Of a stretch of DNA of 54,123 bases, positions 1 through 9,416 are shown piece by piece. The DNA is from Candidatus Bathyarchaeota archaeon (GTDB lineage: Archaea; Thermoproteota; Bathyarchaeia; Bathyarchaeales; DTEX01), in assembly GCA_018396635.1 (NCBI GenBank), contig JAGTQE010000009.1, positions 1 through 54,123 on the forward strand, read 5' to 3'. The notes under the pieces were generated by a model that was not told where the DNA came from, did not search any database, and was given only the letters and a program-made list of their open reading frames with translations. Each line of letters begins with the position of its first letter. Position 1 is the first letter of the stretch. The position numbers and the translations under genes were made by a program.

Positions 1-96
1 TACTTTTCATATCAATGGTACATAAGCGTAGCTACCTCGTTTATTGCAATAATGAGTGCCTCCTTAATGAAGGAGGGGATATGGAAAGGGACTTGA
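1..96 (+). CDS. C-terminal end of a probable membrane protein (glycosyltransferase-like), cut by window edge
   Basis: Frame 1 is open from the first base to a TGA at 94-96, giving 31 residues. A hydrophobic stretch (SVATSFIAIMSASLM) is followed by a basic tail ending GIWKGT. Many membrane-bound family 2 glycosyltransferases end in a hydrophobic helix followed by a G-x-W-[RK]-G-T motif, so such a C-terminus is plausible, but 31 residues cannot prove it. The stop lies 11 bases before the CCA end of the convergent tRNA-Thr gene. The frame is uninterrupted and ends in a protein-like motif, so I regard it as coding rather than chance. The hairpin-like sequence at 63-80 falls inside this frame. Confidence 0.45.
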   Translation, partial: YFSYQWYISVATSFIAIMSASLMKEGIWKGT

Positions 97-107
97 ACCC
101 GGAGAAC

Positions 108-196
108 TGGAGCCTCGGGCGGGCTTCGAACCCGCGACCCCCGCCTCTTTGGAACTTTACCAAGGCGGTGCCCTAACCGGGCTAGGCCACCGAGGC
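108..196 (-). tRNA. tRNA-Thr (GGT anticodon) with an 11-nt intron
   Basis: On the minus strand the acceptor arms GCCTCGG (190-196) and CCGAGGC (112-118) pair fully, the discriminator is U at 111 and CCA is encoded at 108-110. The T-arm GCGGG-TTCGAAG-CCCGC is intact. The anticodon stem CCGCC/GGCGG encloses 18 nt rather than 7. Removing AAGTTCCAAAG (147-157) leaves the loop TTGGTAA with anticodon GGT at 159-161, which reads threonine ACC/ACU codons. The intron sits at the canonical 37/38 position. The precursor can form UUGG/CCAA plus a 3-nt bulge AGA, a relaxed bulge-helix-loop substrate for the archaeal splicing endonuclease. Confidence 0.93.
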
Positions 197-229
197 TCTG
201 CTAACCCAAATAATTTTTTTCTAAATACC

Positions 230-237
230 TTTATATA
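230..237 (+). promoter_or_regulatory. TATA box of the YbaK-like gene
   Basis: TTTATATA is centred about 29 bases before the ATG at 263. Archaeal transcription starts about 25-27 bases downstream of the TATA centre, so the transcript should begin at or just before the ATG and be leaderless. This is the main reason for choosing that start. Confidence 0.6.
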
Positions 238-262
238 CTTAACCTGCCTAATAGTTCTATGT

Positions 263-739
263 ATGCTGCATACTTTTAATTCCGAGAGTTTAAAGAGTTT
301 TCTTGAAACCGCTTGTGTGAGTGTTAGGTTCTTTAGGTTCACCGAGCATACCATGACTGTTGATGCCGCCGCTAGGCAGGTTGGTGTTTCCCATGATAGG
401 ATAATTAAGAGTATACTTTTTATTTGTGATGATGGTTCGCCAGTTTTAGCTATAGTTCCTGGCGATAGGAGGGTTGATGAGAAGAAGCTTGCGATGGTAT
501 GTGGTGCTAGAAGGGTTAGGCGGGCTACTGCTGGTGAGGTTAAAGAATTCACTGGCTATGAGGTTGGCGCGGTTCCACCGGTCGGACATAAGATGAGAAT
601 AAAAACAGTTATTGACAGAAGAGTTTTGGGATTTGATAAAGTTATTGGTGGAGGCGGAGAGATAAATGTTCTTATGGAGATAAGCCCAGCCGACATAAAG
701 AGAATTAACAATGCTTTAATTGAAGATATAAGCAAATAA
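263..739 (+). CDS. YbaK/ProX-type aminoacyl-tRNA deacylase
   Basis: The 158-residue product has the single-domain YbaK fold signature. It has an N-terminal helix with TVDAAARQVGVSHDRIIKSI, including the conserved lysine of the family, then a VLAIVPGDRRVDEKKLA stretch and a glycine-rich GGGGEINVLMEIS near the C-terminus. Family members hydrolyse mischarged Cys- or Ala-tRNA in trans (editing), so a cytosolic proofreading role is likely; the exact substrate cannot be read from sequence. The open frame extends back to 149, but that part lies in the tRNA-Thr gene on the other strand. The ATG at 263 is preceded by a well-placed TATA box and gives the usual family length. It converges on cdc48 with a 23-base gap. 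Confidence 0.85.
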   Translation: MLHTFNSESLKSFLETACVSVRFFRFTEHTMTVDAAARQVGVSHDRIIKSILFICDDGSPVLAIVPGDRRVDEKKLAMVCGARRVRRATAGEVKEFTGYEVGAVPPVGHKMRIKTVIDRRVLGFDKVIGGGGEINVLMEISPADIKRINNALIEDISK

Positions 740-762
740 TGCGGGACTTGCAGTTTCTTGAC

Positions 763-2973
<2,211 letters not shown>

Positions 2974-3018
2974 TCAACGAGACTAATGTATGAAGGCGGT
3001 CTAGATAAAAATTACCGC

Positions 3019-3909
3019 TCATTCCACGCAACGAAATCTAGGGAAGACTGCTTCAGAGAAATCTTTGAGAAATCTTACCACTTTATTCGGCGGAGTATTC
3101 GACGTCGATAGATCCACTATGATCTTATCTGCCCCAGCTTCGGCATATTCCCCTATTTTAGAAATCCATTCGGACGGCTTCTCTCCCAGGGCGTGCGGGT
3201 ATGTGAGTGATGGCGCTAAAATTACCCTTCTTCCCAAACATCCGGCCCTTTCAGAAGCTCTTAATGCTAACGTCTTAAATCTCTCAACGGGGATGTCGGA
3301 TAGCGGTAATAGTCCATAACCATATTTGGCGGTGATCTCTAATATTTTCTCTGAGGAGCCGCCAAACCATATTGGAGGATAGGGTTTCTGAAGCGGTTTA
3401 GGCCAGAAAGGCGCGCCGACAACTCTATAATATCTGCCGTTATATGTAACCCGCCCATCCTCGGTCCAAAGCCTAAGTATTATCTCTAACGCTTCAAGCA
3501 TTCTTGAGATGCGCTCCTCATGTCTACCCCACCATAAGCCGAAAGATATTGCTTCATCCCTGAACCATCCAGCACCAACCCCAAAATTAACCCTGCCGCC
3601 AGAGATTATATCTACTGTTGCGACAACTTTAGCTATCCTGCCTGGATCGTAGAATGGTAGCGGCGAGACCCTAGCACCCAGTCTTATCCTCCTAGTCTGA
3701 GCGGCTATGGCTGAGAGCACAGTCCAAGCGTCGAGCTTATTTGGTCTCTCAGGGTCTCCGCCAGTCTTCTCATAAAACTCTCTTGGAAGATATAGGTGAT
3801 CCCCAACCCAAACCGAGTCGAAACCCAAATCTTCAGCAGCCCTTGAAAACTCTAAAACTTCGCTGTATCCATATATTCCATGGGTAGGTAAGTGTACCCC
3901 GAAATACAG
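3019..3909 (-). CDS. F420-type luciferase-like oxidoreductase with a probable CTG start
   Basis: The protein is a bacterial-luciferase-like (LLM) TIM-barrel oxidoreductase of about 296 residues. Motifs include GFDSVWVGDHL, RIRLGARVSPLPF and GRVNFGVGAGW, typical of coenzyme F420-dependent members; the substrate is unknown. The first ATG/GTG/TTG in frame is a TTG at 3828, which would delete the first beta strand and helix. The frame upstream encodes FGVHLPTHGIYGYSE and SRAAEDLGFDS, the canonical LLM N-terminus, back to a TGA. In that interval the plausible initiator is CTG at 3907-3909. It lies 6 bases after GGTGA, a good Shine-Dalgarno site placed directly after the thioredoxin stop. Translational coupling to thioredoxin is likely. 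Confidence 0.82.
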   Translation of the reverse strand: MYFGVHLPTHGIYGYSEVLEFSRAAEDLGFDSVWVGDHLYLPREFYEKTGGDPERPNKLDAWTVLSAIAAQTRRIRLGARVSPLPFYDPGRIAKVVATVDIISGGRVNFGVGAGWFRDEAISFGLWWGRHEERISRMLEALEIILRLWTEDGRVTYNGRYYRVVGAPFWPKPLQKPYPPIWFGGSSEKILEITAKYGYGLLPLSDIPVERFKTLALRASERAGCLGRRVILAPSLTYPHALGEKPSEWISKIGEYAEAGADKIIVDLSTSNTPPNKVVRFLKDFSEAVFPRFRCVE

Positions 3910-3920
3910 AGGCGCTCACC

Positions 3921-4331
3921 TTAAGTCTCAACATATTTAGCTAATTTCTGCTCGAAGATCTTCTTTGGCATTGCGCCGATAAACCTATCCACAAGAACAC
4001 CATTCTTAAAGACTAGGAACGTTGGTATGCTCATAACATTATATTCCTCAGCCTTCTTCGGATTTTCATCAACATTCAGTTTTCCAAATAGGATTTTGCC
4101 AGAACACTCCTTAGCCAACTCATCTACTATAGGCGCCATTATCCGGCATGGTGCGCACCAGGGCGCCCAAAAATCCACCACAACTAGACGATGCCTCTTT
4201 ATAAAATCATCGAAGTTCGAATCGGTCAACTCCACGGGTTTATCTGTAGACCCCTGCCCTCCCGAAAACCTACGCATAAGCTCCTCAATCTTCTTTTGTC
4301 GTATCTCCTCCAATTCCTTATCTTCTTCCAT
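3921..4331 (-). CDS. Thioredoxin with an N-terminal charged extension
   Basis: The 136-residue protein has a thioredoxin fold with the redox motif WCAPC (cysteines 59 and 62) in DFWAPWCAPCRIMAPI, the cis-proline region MSIPTFLVFKNG, and a C-terminal GAMPKK. About 30 charged residues (EEDKELEEIRQKKIEELMRR) precede the domain and probably form a helix not found in minimal thioredoxins. It reduces protein disulfides in the cytosol. The longer frame starts at 4355, but a TATA box at 4354-4363 sits about 27 bases before the ATG at 4331, so I take 4331 as a leaderless start. The downstream oxidoreductase begins 12 bases after the stop and may be a redox partner (inference). Confidence 0.93.
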   Translation of the reverse strand: MEEDKELEEIRQKKIEELMRRFSGGQGSTDKPVELTDSNFDDFIKRHRLVVVDFWAPWCAPCRIMAPIVDELAKECSGKILFGKLNVDENPKKAEEYNVMSIPTFLVFKNGVLVDRFIGAMPKKIFEQKLAKYVET

Positions 4332-4353
4332 ATGAAACCTTTTAGTATGGATC

Positions 4354-4363
4354 AATTTATAAG
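4354..4363 (-). promoter_or_regulatory. TATA box of the thioredoxin operon
   Basis: CTTATAAATT on the minus strand is centred about 27 bases before the ATG at 4331. It predicts a leaderless transcript for thioredoxin and the luciferase-like gene. Confidence 0.6.
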
Positions 4364-4397
4364 TATTAATTCTGTCTTGGTTGGTCTAGAAGAAGGA

Positions 4398-4413
4398 AAG
4401 ATTTTAAAATCTT
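4398..4413. promoter_or_regulatory. 16-bp perfect palindrome in the divergent promoter region
   Basis: AAGATTTTAAAATCTT is a perfect 16-base palindrome. It lies between the thioredoxin TATA box and the AT-rich promoter-like TTTAAAATA (4421-4429) of the divergent inositol-phosphate synthase gene. Its symmetry and position fit a dimeric repressor or activator site acting on both genes. AT-rich palindromes also arise by chance, so this is a candidate only. Confidence 0.35.
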
Positions 4414-4463
4414 AGGATAATTTAAAATAAGTGACTGAGTGTTAAAGAGGGAGTGAGGCATTT

Positions 4464-5546
4464 TTGGCAGAAATTAGGGTTGCGATAGCAGGTGTTGGAA
4501 ACGGTGCATCAGCACTTGTTCAAGGAGTACACTATTATAGGGATGCCAAGGAGGGCGAGTTTGTTCCAGGCCTGATGCATGTTAAGTTTGGGGATTACCA
4601 TGTCAGAGATATAAAGTTTGTTGCGGCGTTTGAAGTGAATAGGTTAAAGATTGGGAGGGATCTTAGCGAAGCTATCTTCATCGAACCAAACTGTTGCCCA
4701 AGATTTGTCAAATCTCTTCCGCATCTCGGGGTTAAAGTTTTGCCAGCACCAATATTGGACGGCGTTGCCCCGCATATGAGGGATGCCTTCAAAGTGTACT
4801 CTGAGGATGAGATAAAGCCTGTTGATGTTGCAGAGGTTCTTAGGAAGAGTAGGGCTGATATACTCGTGAACTATATGCCAGTTGGAAGCTACGAGGCGAC
4901 AAGGTTTTATGCTCAAGCGGCCATAGAGGCTGGATGCGCATTCGTCAACTGTATTCCAGAGTTCATTGCCAGCGATAGAGAGTGGGCTGCCAGATTTGAG
5001 AAGGCGGGGCTGCCTGTTGCCGGCGACGACATTAAGAGTCAGCTTGGCGCAACAATACTCCATAGGGAGATAATTAGGCTCTTCGTTGACAGGGGCGTTA
5101 AAATTGATGAGACATATCAGCTGAATATTGGCGGGGACACAGACTTCCAGAACATGACCTTGGAAGAGAGGCTTAAATCTAAGCGCATAAGTAAGACCGA
5201 GGCGGTCACAAGCCTAGTCCCATATGAGGTGCCTACGAGGATAGGGCCATCAGACTTTGTGCCCTTCTTGGGGAACAAGAAGATATGTTATATCTACGTT
5301 AGGGGCAGGAATTTTGGTGATAGGCCGGTGACAGTATGGGTTAAACTTGAGGTTGAGGATTCCCCGAATAGTGCTGGGGTTGTCATAGATGTTTTAAGAG
5401 CAACAAAAATTGGCTTAGATAGGGGCATAGCTGGGCCGCTGATCAGCATATCGGCGTATGCCTTCAAGCATCCACCAGTTCAGGTTGAGGATCCAATAGC
5501 TAAGAGGTGGGTTGAAGAGTTCATTGAGGGGAAGAGGGAGAGGTAA
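4464..5546 (+). CDS. Inositol-1-phosphate synthase
   Basis: The 360-residue protein converts glucose 6-phosphate to L-myo-inositol 1-phosphate using NAD. It supplies archaeal inositol phospholipids and, in hyperthermophiles, the solute di-myo-inositol phosphate. The N-terminal Rossmann motif GVGNGASALVQG (residues 10-21) and family blocks NYMPVGS, NCIPEFIAS, GDDIKSQLGATI and GGDTDFQN are present, and length matches archaeal members. The start is TTG at 4464, preceded by GAGTGAGG a few bases upstream; no ATG or GTG in frame gives the complete Rossmann strand. It is transcribed divergently from thioredoxin across a region with a perfect palindrome. Confidence 0.95.
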   Translation: MAEIRVAIAGVGNGASALVQGVHYYRDAKEGEFVPGLMHVKFGDYHVRDIKFVAAFEVNRLKIGRDLSEAIFIEPNCCPRFVKSLPHLGVKVLPAPILDGVAPHMRDAFKVYSEDEIKPVDVAEVLRKSRADILVNYMPVGSYEATRFYAQAAIEAGCAFVNCIPEFIASDREWAARFEKAGLPVAGDDIKSQLGATILHREIIRLFVDRGVKIDETYQLNIGGDTDFQNMTLEERLKSKRISKTEAVTSLVPYEVPTRIGPSDFVPFLGNKKICYIYVRGRNFGDRPVTVWVKLEVEDSPNSAGVVIDVLRATKIGLDRGIAGPLISISAYAFKHPPVQVEDPIAKRWVEEFIEGKRER

Positions 5547-5551
5547 TTTTC

Positions 5552-6229
5552 TTAGCAGGTTATCCTTAACCACTCCTTATAGGATTCAAATATTATACGC
5601 AATTTTTTTATTGGTTCAATATCTAAATCCACTCTCAAATCTACTAGCGGGCGGGATTCATGTATTGGCTCCCTCTCAGCAACGATAAGCGCAGCCGAAC
5701 GCACCCCCCTCCTATCCCCGCCAGCCTTGCCCCCAGCCTCCAAGGATCTCATAAGCCTCTCGGCAAGCCACTCACCCTCTGCCATCTCAAACGCATTAAC
5801 CATAGCCTCTAAAACTTTCTCCGAGACTAAAGCGTTCCCCGCGGCAACACAATTCTCGCCAATAATATGCCCCCTCCACTCCAGCGTCTCCCTACCCGTG
5901 AAGGCAGCCTTTCTGCCAAGCGAATCAATTATAGATATTTGTCTCATCTCCTTTAGGGGGTCGCCCTTAAGCAGAGTATTTATCACATCTTCAGGAGGAT
6001 GACCGCTCCGTAGCAGTTTAAGACCATTAACCCCGAGAAAAAAGTTTGTGTAGCCTTGGACGGCTAATGCGCCAACATTTGGCTCAACATGTGGAACAGC
6101 GCTTCCAACAGCTATGGTTGCTGAAGAGACGCAGACCCCTAAGGCGTGAGTCTTTGGACACCTCGCAACGAGAGAAAAGGTGCCCTCTGCTTCACTTAAA
6201 AAATATTTCAACTTCAATCTTGTCACCAT
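5552..6229 (-). CDS. DUF1028 family protein
   Basis: The 225-residue product matches the DUF1028 pattern: TFSLVARCPKTHALGVCVSSATIAVGSAVPH near the start, QGYTNFF, SGHPPEDVINTLL, and a C-terminal RPLVDLRVDLDIEPI. Members are thought to have an Ntn-hydrolase-like fold, but no activity is established and I assign none. Its ATG at 6229 lies within the end of the riboflavin kinase gene (38-base overlap). No usable start lies between the overlap and the conserved TFSLVAR block, so the overlap appears real. The two genes are probably co-transcribed. Confidence 0.85.
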   Translation of the reverse strand: MVTRLKLKYFLSEAEGTFSLVARCPKTHALGVCVSSATIAVGSAVPHVEPNVGALAVQGYTNFFLGVNGLKLLRSGHPPEDVINTLLKGDPLKEMRQISIIDSLGRKAAFTGRETLEWRGHIIGENCVAAGNALVSEKVLEAMVNAFEMAEGEWLAERLMRSLEAGGKAGGDRRGVRSAALIVAEREPIHESRPLVDLRVDLDIEPIKKLRIIFESYKEWLRITC

Positions 6230-6602
6230 CTTTAAGGTTTAGAGCTCTTCTCAGGCATACTGACGCAATAACTTCTATAAGGTTGATTGGATACTTAGGG
6301 ACACAAGGTCTAACAATGCCTCCGGGGAAACTTGAGGCTACAATAGCCCTGTAAATGACGCCTGGAAAGTATCCGTTCTCCGAAACTATCCTATATCCGA
6401 GCCTATTATCTAAAAGTATCCTCTCCAGGCTTTCGCAACCCTCACATACTATTAAATTTAGTGTTCCTGGATATGGCTTAAAGCCGAGGTTTTCTTCAAC
6501 CTGTCTCTCAAACCATGGTAGGGATGTGAATTTCCTTCCCTCACCAATCCCAGAAGAAACTATTCCTCTAACAATTACGCTTCTATTTTCTGCCTCCATC
6601 AT
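6192..6602 (-). CDS. ribK: CTP-dependent riboflavin kinase
   Basis: The 136-residue product belongs to the archaeal DUF120/RibK family, which phosphorylates riboflavin to FMN with CTP instead of ATP. Diagnostic sequence is seen in order: GIVSSGIGEGRKF (nucleotide loop), the LGFKPYPGTLNL block at about 39-50, and a C-terminal GDKIEVEIF. It lacks the N-terminal winged-helix domain found in some homologues, so it is the stand-alone form. FMN supply fits the flavin and F420-type oxidoreductases nearby. It is the first gene of a two-gene unit with the DUF1028 gene and is divergent from the importer operon. Confidence 0.92.
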   Translation of the reverse strand: MMEAENRSVIVRGIVSSGIGEGRKFTSLPWFERQVEENLGFKPYPGTLNLIVCEGCESLERILLDNRLGYRIVSENGYFPGVIYRAIVASSFPGGIVRPCVPKYPINLIEVIASVCLRRALNLKDGDKIEVEIFFK

Positions 6603-6667
6603 TTTTCCTTAGATTAGCAAAACATAAAAAAGTGTTCCTATGTTTTATTGAATGGAGAGGCGACGCC

Positions 6668-8302
6668 TTGAGGAGCAGAACTACATTTGCATCTAGTCTG
6701 TCTAGGATTATGGATGACCTCTCCTCAAAAAACTCCATTAAATACATAGTATATTCATCCTCAATAATATTCTTCTTATCCCTAATCTTTCTTCCACCCA
6801 TCATTGGTATCCTGGAGAATATCTCCAGCATAGACGTTATTTTTCAAGATCCGCTTCTCTTATCCAGAGCTAACGCAGCCATCCTACAATCATTTATTAT
6901 GGCTTTTGCCGTTGCCCTATTAGATCTCATAGCAGCTTTACCTCTCGCTTGGCTTATAGCTAGGAGCAGAACTAGGTTTGTTCATTTCATAGACACATTA
7001 GTTGACATCCCATTTCTAATACCAACAGCCGCCCTGGGGTACTCCGCTCTGCTCTTCTGGAGTCCCCTGACTCAACCCGGCTTCCTCCTCGTATTCCTTC
7101 TTCAATTTGCCTTCTCATATCCGGTCATAGTTAGAGTTATGGTTGGCGAGCTCCTAAATTATAAAGAGGTATATGAGGTTGCCGCTAGAACCCTTGGCGC
7201 AAATCCATTTACAGCCGTCAGGACGATAACGCTACCGCTCCTTAAGCCAGGCGTAATAGCATCTTTTCTTCTAGCGCTCGCAAGATCACTTTCGGAGACA
7301 GGAGCAACAGTCAGGGTAGCTGGTCTATGGGAGAATGGTCCAGTCTTCATATTCAGAGTGCTGGATGCCGTTGATATACCACCTTATCTTAAGAATGGGG
7401 TCTTAGTTTACGTCAGCTCTATTCTAATGTTAACATCAGTAATACTGTTTTTCCTGATAAGCCTATTAGCGCCAAAACTTAGATTTCCAGTAAAATTCGT
7501 TTTTCCAGGAATCGAGAGGAGGCTAAGCTCTCCCAGCGCAGTCAAGTTTAGAGATATATTGGCATCTCTAATTTTCCTATTTATAGTGATCTTCCCATCA
7601 CTATTTATAGTGCTGCCTGTGATGAATGCGCTATTTGATGGAACGTTAAACATAGCCCTCACAGGCCTAGATCCGTGGGACAAGTACTGGCGCACTATGC
7701 TGAACTCTTACTCTATAAGCCTTTTAGCAACGCTATTAAACATCGGGTTTGGGCTGCCAGCGGCGGTGTTAATTGCTAGGAGGAAGCTCGGTAAAGCTAC
7801 ACCAGTGTTTAAGGCTTTAGTGAGCGTGCCAATAATAATTCCATCAATAACGCTCGGTTACTCGCTGAGGCTTTTCTGGGGTAGATATGGTTTTCTACAT
7901 GAGTACTGGATTCTTCTCTTCTCTCACATGGCTATAACATACACGTATTTTGTCGAGTCCATGGCGGCGGCAATAGAAAGTATTCCTATAGAGATAGAGG
8001 AGGTGGCGAGCACTCTTGGTGCAAAGCCGCTCATAATATTTCGTAGAATAACCCTCCCACTAACAAAGTACTCCGCTTTTTCAGGCGCAATTCTAGTCTT
8101 CACTAGGGCCTTAGGTGAGACTGGGGCAGCCAAAGCTGTTGCAAGGACACAGGAGTGCTGGACCCTTCCAATACTATTGGTTAATTGGATTCTAAGCGAA
8201 GCAACAACAGCCTCCCAGAAAGCATTGGGTGCTGGGCTGTATATAGCCTTCTCCTTTGTATCCCTCTTAGCTCTAAGGCTTCTGACGAGGAGGACGAAGT
8301 AA
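6668..8302 (+). CDS. ABC importer permease, two fused transmembrane domains (FbpB/ThiP-like)
   Basis: The product is about 544 residues with roughly 12 membrane helices and two tandem BPD_transp_1 domains. Each has an EAA loop that contacts an ATPase: EVAARTLGANPFTAVRTITLP in the first half and EVASTLGAKPLIIFRRITLP in the second. This fused layout is typical of ferric iron, thiamine and related importers; substrate is unresolved. The frame is open from 6632. I prefer TTG at 6668 because GGAGAGG (6654-6660) precedes it by 7-8 bases; ATG at 6710 is the alternative. The stop is immediately followed by the first ATPase start. Confidence 0.9.
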   Translation: MRSRTTFASSLSRIMDDLSSKNSIKYIVYSSSIIFFLSLIFLPPIIGILENISSIDVIFQDPLLLSRANAAILQSFIMAFAVALLDLIAALPLAWLIARSRTRFVHFIDTLVDIPFLIPTAALGYSALLFWSPLTQPGFLLVFLLQFAFSYPVIVRVMVGELLNYKEVYEVAARTLGANPFTAVRTITLPLLKPGVIASFLLALARSLSETGATVRVAGLWENGPVFIFRVLDAVDIPPYLKNGVLVYVSSILMLTSVILFFLISLLAPKLRFPVKFVFPGIERRLSSPSAVKFRDILASLIFLFIVIFPSLFIVLPVMNALFDGTLNIALTGLDPWDKYWRTMLNSYSISLLATLLNIGFGLPAAVLIARRKLGKATPVFKALVSVPIIIPSITLGYSLRLFWGRYGFLHEYWILLFSHMAITYTYFVESMAAAIESIPIEIEEVASTLGAKPLIIFRRITLPLTKYSAFSGAILVFTRALGETGAAKAVARTQECWTLPILLVNWILSEATTASQKALGAGLYIAFSFVSLLALRLLTRRTK

Positions 8303-9415
8303 ATGCCCTCGATAAAGCTTGTAAATGTTACCAAAAGTTATGGCAATGTGACTGCAATAAAGAACTTAAGCTTAAACGTGGATGATGGCGAATATGTGTG
8401 CGTATTGGGGCCGACTGGAAGTGGAAAGACAACTTTACTCAAACTTATTGCGGGAATTATTAAGCCAGATAAAGGTGAAATCTACATTGATAATAAGTTG
8501 GTGAATAATGTTTCCCCACAAGAACGCAATGTAGCATATGTCCCCCAATATTATGCGTTATTTCCCCACTTACGGGTGATCGATAATGTTGCATTTGGGC
8601 CATTATCAAGGGGGGTTAGAAGAGAGGATGCATATGAAATATCCATGAAAACCCTCGAAATGATGAGACTTTCATGGAGGGCAGACTCCTTTCCACATGA
8701 GCTGAGCGGCGGTATGCAGCAGCGCCTGGCTCTAGCAAGGGGACTGGCTTCAGGGGCTAAAATATTGCTCTTAGATGAGCCTCTGGGAGCCCTAGACGCT
8801 AGGCTTAGGGTTGAACTAAGATTTAAGCTTAAAGATATGGCTGAGAGAAATAAGTTAACTGTAATACACGTTACGCATGATCAGGAGGAGGCCATGTCTC
8901 TCGCGGATAAGCTGGTGATCTTAAGAAATGGAGAAATAATTCAAGAGGGGTCACCCTCCCATATCTATAATGAGCCTGCAAGCATTTTTGTTGCACACTT
9001 CGTTGGTGGAGCGAACTTCTTTGAGGGGTTCGTCGCTGAAAAGGATGAGTATGGATCTTGGATCCAGTTGAGAAATGGTCCTCTTTTACGCGTTAATGAT
9101 GCCACTAGACCTGTTGGCGAGAAGGTTGTTGTAATGGTGCGGGAAGAGAAGACTGAAATTCTTAAGATGGTGAAGAGGGTTGAGGGAATAAATTTGCTGA
9201 CTGGTAGAATAGAGGATATTAGGTTCCTTGGGAATTTCATTTCCTACAGTATTTTGCTTGATAATGGCGATAAAATTGTCTCAAGGACGCCGACGATTGC
9301 CAGTATCGGAAGATTTAAAATTGGGGAAAGAGTCTATGTTCGCCTGAATGCGGAGGATCTGAAAATATTTAGTTATCCTTCTCACGGACTTTATAAAGAG
9401 CTAGAGGTGATATAA
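8303..9415 (+). CDS. ABC importer ATPase 1 (FbpC/CysA-like, with TOBE domain)
   Basis: The 370-residue ATPase has Walker A GPTGSGKTT (36-44), signature LSGGMQQRLALARGL, Walker B LLLDEPLGALD and the switch histidine in HVTHDQEEAMS. The C-terminal roughly 130 residues resemble a TOBE regulatory domain. It would power import through the fused permease upstream. The ATG at 8303 follows the permease stop without a gap, behind GAGGAGG. It is clearly paralogous to the next gene (same order of motifs, similar N-terminus). No substrate-binding protein gene lies nearby. Confidence 0.95.
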   Translation: MPSIKLVNVTKSYGNVTAIKNLSLNVDDGEYVCVLGPTGSGKTTLLKLIAGIIKPDKGEIYIDNKLVNNVSPQERNVAYVPQYYALFPHLRVIDNVAFGPLSRGVRREDAYEISMKTLEMMRLSWRADSFPHELSGGMQQRLALARGLASGAKILLLDEPLGALDARLRVELRFKLKDMAERNKLTVIHVTHDQEEAMSLADKLVILRNGEIIQEGSPSHIYNEPASIFVAHFVGGANFFEGFVAEKDEYGSWIQLRNGPLLRVNDATRPVGEKVVVMVREEKTEILKMVKRVEGINLLTGRIEDIRFLGNFISYSILLDNGDKIVSRTPTIASIGRFKIGERVYVRLNAEDLKIFSYPSHGLYKELEVI

Positions 9416-9416
9416 T

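Noticed and set aside
63-80. Inverted repeat CCTCCTT/AAGGAGG as a terminator hairpin
   Set aside because: It falls inside the open frame ending at 96 and has no T-run on the relevant strand; the short symmetry can be coincidental.
80-110. T-arm-like GGGTTCAAGTCCC next to the tRNA-Thr, suggesting a tRNA fragment or integration remnant
   Set aside because: Only three stem pairs form, it does not match the tRNA-Thr 3' end, and half of it lies in the reading frame that ends at 96.
149-262. N-terminal extension of the YbaK-like frame to 149
   Set aside because: That part overlaps the tRNA-Thr gene and the TATA box; the protein matches its family from 263 onward.
6583-6831. 82-codon minus-strand frame opposite the start of the importer permease
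   Set aside because: It is antisense to coding sequence, has no recognisable motif, and overlaps the ribK start region.
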